DNA of 53,923 nucleotides, from positions 1-53,923 of the forward strand of contig NZ_JAUCBS010000010.1 of assembly GCF_034676705.1 (NCBI RefSeq), given 5' to 3'. The notes below the pieces were generated by a model. It saw only the letters and a program-made list of their open reading frames with translations. It was not told the origin of the DNA and did not search any database. The position numbers were made by a program, and so were the translations under genes. Shown in pieces: positions 48,855-53,923 of this stretch. Position 1 is the first letter of the stretch. Each line of letters begins with the position of its first letter. Origin of the DNA: Gemmobacter sp. (GTDB taxonomy: Bacteria > Pseudomonadota > Alphaproteobacteria > Rhodobacterales > Rhodobacteraceae).

Positions 48855-50972
48855 ATGGCTAGGAATTTCCATCATGGCGTGGTTGCGGCAGCTCTGACGG
48901 GCCTGTCCTTCTCTCTGGCAAGTCCGGCCCAGGCCCAGACGCGCAGCCTTGCCTGGGATTACAACAGTTTCGGGGTTCCTGGCCTGATCGACATGCCGTC
49001 GGCCTACAGCCGGGCGGATGGCGAACTGGGCCTGAGCGTCAGCCATTTCCGCAACCAGACCCGCACGACCCTGACCTTCCAGATCTCGAACCGCCTCTCG
49101 GCCTCGTTCAGATACTCGTTCCTATACAATATTCGTCCCATACCGAATCCATCTACAAATATAAATCCGTACCTCTTCGACCGCAGCTTCTCGGTACATT
49201 ACCGTTTCCTTGATGAAGGACGCTATCGTCCCGCAATGGCTATCGGAATAAATGATTTGCTTGGCACTGGTATTTACGGTGGCGAGTACATTGTCGCATC
49301 CAAGACTCTGACACCCCAGTTGCGGGTCACGACAGGGATCGGCTGGGGGCGACTGGGGACGGTGAACAGTTTCACCAACCCACTTGCGCTCATTAGTGGT
49401 AGGTTTCGTAACCGACCCACCCCCAACTGGGGACAAGGCGGTGCCTTTGCCGCCAATTCTTGGTTCCGCGGCAATGCCGCCTTCTTCGGCGGGGTCGAAT
49501 GGCAGGCCACCGACCGGCTGCGGTTGCTGGCCGAATATTCCTCGGACGATTATGCTCGCGAAAGCCCGAGTGCCTTTCAGCGCAAGTCGTCGCTGAACTT
49601 CGGGATGTCCTATCAGTACAGCGACCGCACGACCATTTCGGCGCGCTACCTGTACGGGTCGGAATTCGGTTTCCAGCTGACCTATGCGCTCAATCCCAAG
49701 CGGCCCCGCTTCGGCTCGGGCCTCGACACGGCGCCGCCGCCGATCCTGCGGCGCGGGGCAGGGGCGGGCCTTCCGGCTGGCGGCGATCTGCATGGGGCGC
49801 TTGCCCGTGCGCTGGCGCGCGAAGGGCTGGCGCTGGAAGGGATGGAGCAGACCGGCGAAACAATCCGAGTGCAGATCCGCAACGAACGCTACGCGACCGA
49901 TGCCCAGGCCACGGGCAGGGCAGCCCGTGTGCTGGCCCGCCTTGCCCCGGACGGCGTCGCTGTGTTCGATATCCGTCTGGCGGTCCACAGCATGCCGGTC
50001 ACCTCGGTCATCCTGCGGCGCAGCGATCTGGAGGAGCTGGAATTCCACCCCGTCGCGCCGGATCTGTCGCGCGCCAATGCCCGTGTTCTGGATGTCCGCG
50101 ACCGGCTTGCGCCCGTCGAAGGGCGCTATCCGCTGCTGTCCTATGGAATCGAGCCCTATCTGATCCCCAGCCTGTTCGACCCGGACGCCCCGTTCCGCTT
50201 GGATGTCGGCGTTGCGCTTCATGCCCGCTATGAACCGCGGCCCGGCTTGGTGTTTTCGGGGCGCATCCACCAGAAGATCGCAGGTAATCTGGACAAGACG
50301 AGCCGCCCGTCCACCTCGGTCCTGCCGCGGGTCCGCAGCGAGGCCTATCTCTATTACAAGGAAGGTTCGACCACGATCCCCGAGCTGACGGCCGCCTGGT
50401 ATTTCCGCCCGGGCAAGGACGTGTTCGGGCGTGTGACCTTCGGCTATCTGGAATCGATGTTCGGCGGTGTGTCGGCGGAACTCTTGTGGAAGCCGCAGAA
50501 CAGCCGCCTCGCCCTCGGGATCGAGGTCAACTATGTCCGCCAGCGCGCCTTCAACCAGCAGTTCGGGTTCCGCAACTATCGCGTCGCCACCGGCCATGTG
50601 TCCGCCTATTACGACATCGGGCGGGGCTACAAGGGCCAGCTGGATGTCGGCCGCTACCTGGCCGGGGATGTCGGCGCCACGCTGACGCTGGCGCGCGAAT
50701 TCGAAAACGGCTGGAAGATCGGCGCCTTTGCCACGCTGACCAACGTGTCGGCGGCGCAGTTTGGCGAAGGATCGTTCGACAAGGGCATCCTGCTGACGAT
50801 CCCGCTGGACTGGGTGACCGGGCGGCCCAGCCGGACCCGGCTGAGCACGGTCATCCGGCCGGTGCAGCGCGACGGCGGGGCGCGGCTGAACGTGTCGGGT
50901 CGGCTTTACGAGTCGGTGCGCGAGATGCAGGCGACCAAGCTTGATGCCACCTGGGGAAGGTTCTGGCGATGA
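48855..50972 (+). CDS. yjbH: YjbH-domain outer-membrane EPS protein
   Basis: 705 residues from the ATG at 48855 with AAGGAG five bases before it. Signal peptide LTGLSFSLASPAQAQ, then the YjbH beta-barrel-like domain: FGVPGLIDMPSAYSRADGELGLSVSHF, GINDLLGTGIYGGEYIVASK, and the C-terminal FRNYRVATGHVSAYYDIGRGYKGQLDVGRYLAGD. YjbH proteins are EPS-associated outer-membrane proteins. The open frame extends upstream to 48360, but that part belongs to the phage gene. It overlaps yjbF by ATGA. Confidence 0.88.
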   Translation: MARNFHHGVVAAALTGLSFSLASPAQAQTRSLAWDYNSFGVPGLIDMPSAYSRADGELGLSVSHFRNQTRTTLTFQISNRLSASFRYSFLYNIRPIPNPSTNINPYLFDRSFSVHYRFLDEGRYRPAMAIGINDLLGTGIYGGEYIVASKTLTPQLRVTTGIGWGRLGTVNSFTNPLALISGRFRNRPTPNWGQGGAFAANSWFRGNAAFFGGVEWQATDRLRLLAEYSSDDYARESPSAFQRKSSLNFGMSYQYSDRTTISARYLYGSEFGFQLTYALNPKRPRFGSGLDTAPPPILRRGAGAGLPAGGDLHGALARALAREGLALEGMEQTGETIRVQIRNERYATDAQATGRAARVLARLAPDGVAVFDIRLAVHSMPVTSVILRRSDLEELEFHPVAPDLSRANARVLDVRDRLAPVEGRYPLLSYGIEPYLIPSLFDPDAPFRLDVGVALHARYEPRPGLVFSGRIHQKIAGNLDKTSRPSTSVLPRVRSEAYLYYKEGSTTIPELTAAWYFRPGKDVFGRVTFGYLESMFGGVSAELLWKPQNSRLALGIEVNYVRQRAFNQQFGFRNYRVATGHVSAYYDIGRGYKGQLDVGRYLAGDVGATLTLAREFENGWKIGAFATLTNVSAAQFGEGSFDKGILLTIPLDWVTGRPSRTRLSTVIRPVQRDGGARLNVSGRLYESVREMQATKLDATWGRFWR

Positions 50973-51556
50973 GAACCCTGTTGCTCGTTGCCGCTGTTGC
51001 CGCCCTGCCGGTCGGATGCGGGCCGCTCCTGTCCCGGCTTCCAGGGGCAGCGCCTGCCCGGGCCATCACCATCGAGACCGATGGCGCGGCGTCGCAGATG
51101 CAAATCCGGATCCCGGCGCGCGGCGCCGATACCCGCGTCTCGCTGGTGGCGCGCAATGACGATGTGGAAACCTGGCTTGCTGTTGACAACATCTCGGTTT
51201 CCTTCCGCCAGGGTGTCCTGGTTGCCACCCGGGGGTTGGGGCACGACCTGATGGGGGCAGGGGCCGAAACCACGCTTGACGCCCTGGCAGGGCAGGGGGA
51301 CGAAATCTATCGCCGCCAGATGCGCTATCTGACCGGCGATCACCGGACCACCTATCTGAACGCCGGATGCAGCATGGCCAGCGTCGGGGCCGAGGCTTTC
51401 GGCGCCCTCCGCCTGCAGCGCCACGAGGAATCCTGCCAGGCGCGCGATCATCTGTTCACCAACATCTTCTGGACGGATGGCGCGGGCCGCATCGTCCGGT
51501 CGCAGCAATGGGTATCGCCCGAGGTCGGATTCCTGGTCACGATCCTGCCCCGCTGA
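50969..51556 (+). CDS. yjbF: YjbF-family EPS lipoprotein
   Basis: 195 residues with a lipoprotein signal MRTLLLVAAVAALPVGC (Cys17). Middle and C-terminal features of the YjbF/GfcB family: FRQGVLVATRGLGHDLMGA and NIFWTDGAGRIVRSQQWVSPEVG. The start is coupled to the yjbH stop. Works with YjbH in secretion of an unidentified EPS; the fourth partner of the enterobacterial operon, YjbG, is not in the window. Confidence 0.88.
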   Translation: MRTLLLVAAVAALPVGCGPLLSRLPGAAPARAITIETDGAASQMQIRIPARGADTRVSLVARNDDVETWLAVDNISVSFRQGVLVATRGLGHDLMGAGAETTLDALAGQGDEIYRRQMRYLTGDHRTTYLNAGCSMASVGAEAFGALRLQRHEESCQARDHLFTNIFWTDGAGRIVRSQQWVSPEVGFLVTILPR

Positions 51557-51676
51557 CAGGCAGATCGCAAAGATCCGGCGCAGTCCGGGACAATTGTCGA
51601 ATCCTTTGCGAGAAACCGGGGTTCCCTTGGCGCGATTTGTGCTATGGATTCGGAAGATAATCTCCGGAGAGCTTCC

Positions 51677-52018
51677 ATGAAGAAAATTGCGTTGACCTGT
51701 GTCGCGCTTTTGATGGCCCTGCCGATGGCGGCACAGGCCCAGCAGCGCATGACCCCCGAACAGCTGATCCAGTATGCGACCGAGCAGCGCGCCTGTGGCG
51801 ACCGCCGTGTCGCAAGCGCGCGGTATGTGAACGAAACCGAAAACCGGATCCGTGTCACCTGTGGCAACGAACTGGCGGCTGCCGATGACGCGACCGGTTT
51901 TGTTCCCGTCATCGGTCTGGGTCTGGGTGGCGCCGGTGCCGCGGCTGCGGCCATCGGCCTTGGCGTGGCCGCCCTTGCAGCCGGCGGCGGCGGTGGCAGC
52001 ACCCCGGACACCCAGTAA
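51677..52018 (+). CDS. Small secreted Gly/Ala-rich protein, YjbE-like
   Basis: 113 residues. Signal peptide MKKIALTCVALLMALPMAAQA, a short Cys-containing domain (Cys pair at ACGDRR and TCGNEL) and a low-complexity tail GLGLGGAGAAAAAIGLGVAALAAGGGG ending in PDTQ. Size, signal and tail recall YjbE, the first gene of the enterobacterial yjbEFGH EPS operon; here it is last. A ribosome site GGAGAG lies 7 bases upstream. Homology to YjbE is inferred from architecture only. Confidence 0.65.
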   Translation: MKKIALTCVALLMALPMAAQAQQRMTPEQLIQYATEQRACGDRRVASARYVNETENRIRVTCGNELAAADDATGFVPVIGLGLGGAGAAAAAIGLGVAALAAGGGGGSTPDTQ

Positions 52019-52027
52019 GCGCACGCG

Positions 52028-52059
52028 CCGTGCAGCCTTGTTCCGGTAAGGCTGCACGG
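52028..52059. terminator. Bidirectional terminator between convergent genes
   Basis: CCGTGCAGCCTT (52028-52039) pairs perfectly with AAGGCTGCACGG (52048-52059) around an 8-base loop. It sits 10 bases after the yjbE-like stop and 5 before the stop of the converging minus-strand gene, so it can end both transcripts even though the U-tract is weak. Confidence 0.75.
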
Positions 52060-52063
52060 GCTG

Positions 52064-52549
52064 TCAGCAGGACGGATAGCCCATGCTGATCAGCTGGGCA
52101 CCGCTCATCTGATGATAGCCGGAAACCGTGTAGCGGGCCTGGTTCAGGTACCAGGACCGGATCGGTTCGCGGTAATGGCGAGCCATGGCCAGCGACCTGC
52201 GCTCGAAGTCCGCCGGTGACAGCGGTTGGCCATTCCGGCTCGGGCCGTGAAAGCCGAAGGTCGCCGACGGCGCGACGCAGATGTTCGGCAGGCTCAGGTA
52301 CATCGTGCAGGACGACAGGCAGGTTCCGTGCAGCTCCACACGCGTTCCCTGCGCCCGCAGCGTGCTGATCTGCTGGTCGCGCTGTCCGATGTAACCGCCC
52401 CGGTCGCTCCGGACGATGATCGCATTGCCGGCCTGCGCCTCGGCCGGGCGGCTGCCGGTCATCACGAGTCCTGGCAGCAGCAGCACGACCCCAAGCCGAC
52501 CCAGGGCCGTGCAAAAACGTTCCCGCAAACGGGTTGATCTGTCTTTCAT
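52064..52549 (-). CDS. Secreted ClpP-like-fold hypothetical protein
   Basis: 161 residues from MKDRSTRLRERF; the hydrophobic segment GVVLLLPGLVM and AEAQA form a signal peptide. The mature part GGYIGQRDQQISTLRAQGTRVELHGTCLSSCTMYLSLPNICVAPSATFGFHG resembles periplasmic proteins with a ClpP/crotonase-like core, in which the small-residue segment around CLSSCTMYL corresponds to the nucleophile strand; two more Cys are at NICVA and GYPSC. It stands apart from the EPS operons, facing yjbE. Activity unknown. Confidence 0.6.
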   Translation of the reverse strand: MKDRSTRLRERFCTALGRLGVVLLLPGLVMTGSRPAEAQAGNAIIVRSDRGGYIGQRDQQISTLRAQGTRVELHGTCLSSCTMYLSLPNICVAPSATFGFHGPSRNGQPLSPADFERRSLAMARHYREPIRSWYLNQARYTVSGYHQMSGAQLISMGYPSC

Positions 52550-52895
52550 GGCAGTCCCCTTCACCACAGATCCGGGTCGGGACCCCACGCCCCACCCGGC
52601 CACACCTGCGTTCAGGAGAGGCGGACTGCCTTAATTATTCGTGTTGCCGGTCGGGCAATATGTTGAGGAATAAAGGAAGATTCGAGACGATTGCGGGTGC
52701 GGCCACATTCGGCCGGACGCGTTCGAACTGGCAGATGGGCTGATCTGCGCCGGGACCCGATTCCCGTGCATGGAGCCCCTGTCCGTTCAGGGTTTTTTAA
52801 GACTCCGGGTTCAGGATGGAGTGCATGGCCCCGTCCGGCACAGACCAAGCGCATTCGGCCGGGGCATCGGATGCACCTTGCACAAGGCCTTGCCC
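52550..52895. other. Intergenic region with an orphan terminator
   Basis: 346 bases without a convincing gene. It holds a plus-strand intrinsic terminator at 52777-52798 but no plus-strand gene upstream of it within the gap, so an untranslated small RNA starting around 52640-52700 is possible. Confidence 0.45.
52777..52798 (+). terminator. Intrinsic terminator (plus strand)
   Basis: CCCTG (52777-52781), 6-base loop, CAGGG (52788-52792) followed by six T. A classical rho-independent pattern, with a short stem. Confidence 0.6.
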
Positions 52896-53090
52896 ATGAC
52901 CACGCTGATCGCGCTGCTTGCCTTCCCCTGCTGTGCCATCCTCTGGCTGGTGCTGTGTGACCGTCTGGGAATGGTCAGGGACGAACCCCTGATCAAGGAT
53001 CAGGAGCGTGAGCGGCAGGCATTCGACCCGGCACGTGCCGTGCAGCCTGTGTTGTCGGCCAGGCCACAGCCACGGACGAACGGGGCGTGA
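52896..53090 (+). CDS. Small single-pass membrane protein
   Basis: 64 residues: MTTLIALLAFPCCAILWLVLCDRLG is one membrane helix, followed by a charged tail (EPLIKDQERERQAFDP). No family recognised and no strong ribosome site, so it may be fortuitous. It converges on the end of rmlA. Confidence 0.35.
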   Translation: MTTLIALLAFPCCAILWLVLCDRLGMVRDEPLIKDQERERQAFDPARAVQPVLSARPQPRTNGA

Positions 53091-53171
53091 GATCAGACAT
53101 GGCCTGCCCCCCGGAAGTTCCCCTGCCGTCAGCAGCGGTTTCCACAGCGGCATGATGGTTTTTGCATGCTG

Positions 53172-53923
53172 TCAACCTTCGGCCAGCCGGGCCAGATAGG
53201 CGCCGTAGTCGTTCTTGCCGAACATCCGCGCCCGCGCCGCCAGGGCCTCGGCATCGATCCAGCCCAGGGCAAAGGCGATCTCCTCGGGGCAGCCGACCTG
53301 CTGGCCTTGCCGTTCGGTCAGCGTGCGCACGAAATTGCCCGCATCCAGCAGGCTGGCATGGGTGCCGGTATCCAGCCAGGCAAAGCCGCGGCCCATCAGT
53401 TCCACCGACAGCAGCCCTTCGGCCAGATACATTTCCAGCAGCGACACGATTTCCAGCTCGCCCCGGTCCGAAGGGCGCACGTCGCGGGCGCGCAGCGGCG
53501 CGCTGCCGTCCAGCACGTAAAGCCCCGTCACCGCAAAGGGGGACGGCGGCTCGGCGGGTTTTTCCACCAGCCGGTTCACCCGGCCTGCGGCATCAAAGCC
53601 CACCACGCCATAGCGTTCCGGGTCGGACACCCGGTAGCCAAAGACCGTGCCGCCTTCGGGGCGCGCGCAGGCCCGGGCCAGCAGGTCGGGCAGGCCATGG
53701 CCGAAAAAGATGTTGTCGCCCAGCACCATCGCCGAAGGCGCGCCATCCAGGAAATCCTCGGCCAAGATATAGGCTTGGGCCAGCCCGTCGGGGGATGGCT
53801 GCACGATGTAGTGCAGGTCCAGCCCCCATTGCGACCCGTCGCCCAGGGTGCGGCGGAACTGGTCCTGGTCCTGCGGGGTGGTGATGAGGGCGATCTCGCG
53901 GATGCCGGCCAGCATCAGGACCG
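53172..53923 (-). CDS. rmlA: Glucose-1-phosphate thymidylyltransferase, C-terminal part (cut by window end)
   Basis: About 250 residues from VLMLAGIREIALI through DGLAQAYILAEDFL, SAMVLGDNIFFGHG, VFGYRVSDPERYGVVGFD, VEKPAEPPSPFAVTGLYV, LEIVSLLEMYL and FAWLDTGTHASLLDA to the stop at 53172, all RmlA signatures including the catalytic region. With the 39 N-terminal codons at 1-119 and 2-3 residues missing at the join, the protein has the usual 288-292 residues. The piece continues the reading direction of the 5' part only if the molecule is circular. Confidence 0.95.
   Translation of the reverse strand, partial: VLMLAGIREIALITTPQDQDQFRRTLGDGSQWGLDLHYIVQPSPDGLAQAYILAEDFLDGAPSAMVLGDNIFFGHGLPDLLARACARPEGGTVFGYRVSDPERYGVVGFDAAGRVNRLVEKPAEPPSPFAVTGLYVLDGSAPLRARDVRPSDRGELEIVSLLEMYLAEGLLSVELMGRGFAWLDTGTHASLLDAGNFVRTLTERQGQQVGCPEEIAFALGWIDAEALAARARMFGKNDYGAYLARLAEG

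Noticed and set aside
48360..50972. A single 870-residue fusion of the phage-type protein with YjbH
   Set aside because: The upstream protein needs a frameshift to reach its real C-terminus (48739). YjbH has its own ATG, ribosome site and signal peptide at 48855, so the fused frame is accidental.

Overview
The window looks like an almost complete, high-GC, circular plasmid of about 54 kb from a Rhodobacteraceae-type alphaproteobacterium (Paracoccus/Rhodobacter/roseobacter relatives). Both ends cut the same gene: rmlA starts at 119 and runs off position 1, and its remainder enters at 53923 and ends at 53172. Comparison with the RmlA consensus suggests that about 8 bases are missing at the join. 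The backbone is a RepA-type initiator (34313-35341, minus) next to two families of tandem iterons (35353-35514), a ParA plus small partner operon (46000-46956) flanked by short inverted and direct repeats, a serine recombinase (23808-24443) and a zeta-toxin addiction pair (33159-34129). A rhamnose operon with EPS genes on a RepA replicon matches the 'biofilm plasmid' type known from roseobacters.

The main cargo is a Wzx/Wzy-type exopolysaccharide locus. A long minus-strand series of genes, mostly joined by ATGA overlaps, runs from a MarR-type EPS regulator (20347) through amino-sugar genes (fdtA/fdtB-like plus a GNAT acetyltransferase), the flippase Wzx, glycosyltransferases, an acyltransferase, a Wzy-like polymerase, an APH-fold kinase and an unusual nucleotidyltransferase/P-loop kinase fusion to rmlC-rmlB-rmlD-rmlA. 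RmlA and RmlB make dTDP-4-keto-6-deoxyglucose, which can feed both dTDP-L-rhamnose (RmlC, RmlD) and a dTDP-3-acetamido-3,6-dideoxyhexose (FdtA, FdtB, GNAT). On the plus strand lie an RfaH/NusG-like antiterminator, a WecA/MraY-type initiating transferase, Wza, Wzb, a Wzc-type tyrosine kinase and the yjbH-yjbF-yjbE-like accessory operon.

A complete lasso-peptide cluster is inserted between wzb and wzc: a truncated nucleotidyltransferase, an ABC exporter (D), an Asn-synthetase-like cyclase (C), a 57-residue precursor (A), an HPr-kinase-like peptide kinase (K), a PqqD-like recognition protein (B1) and a transglutaminase-like protease (B2). The precursor has the YxxPxL leader motif, a Glu for an 8-residue ring and two Cys in the tail. 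It ends in Cys rather than the C-terminal Ser known as the target of characterised lasso kinases.

The region 20.6-33.1 kb is a mosaic. It holds an IS5/IS427-type element interrupted by an IS110/IS1111-type element, a resolvase with a res-like region, a RelB antitoxin with a decayed toxin, a fragment of a prophage (replication proteins, small terminase), an IS5/IS903-type element interrupted by an IS3-family element, and another IS5-group element. A second phage-derived patch at 47.1-48.7 kb resembles the gene-transfer-agent head-spike genes ghsA/ghsB; ghsB and its neighbour are broken. Decayed remnants of an IS3-family element (11.5 kb) and a nucleotide-sugar dehydrogenase (19.6-19.9 kb) lie inside the EPS operon. 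I saw no rRNA, tRNA or CRISPR array.
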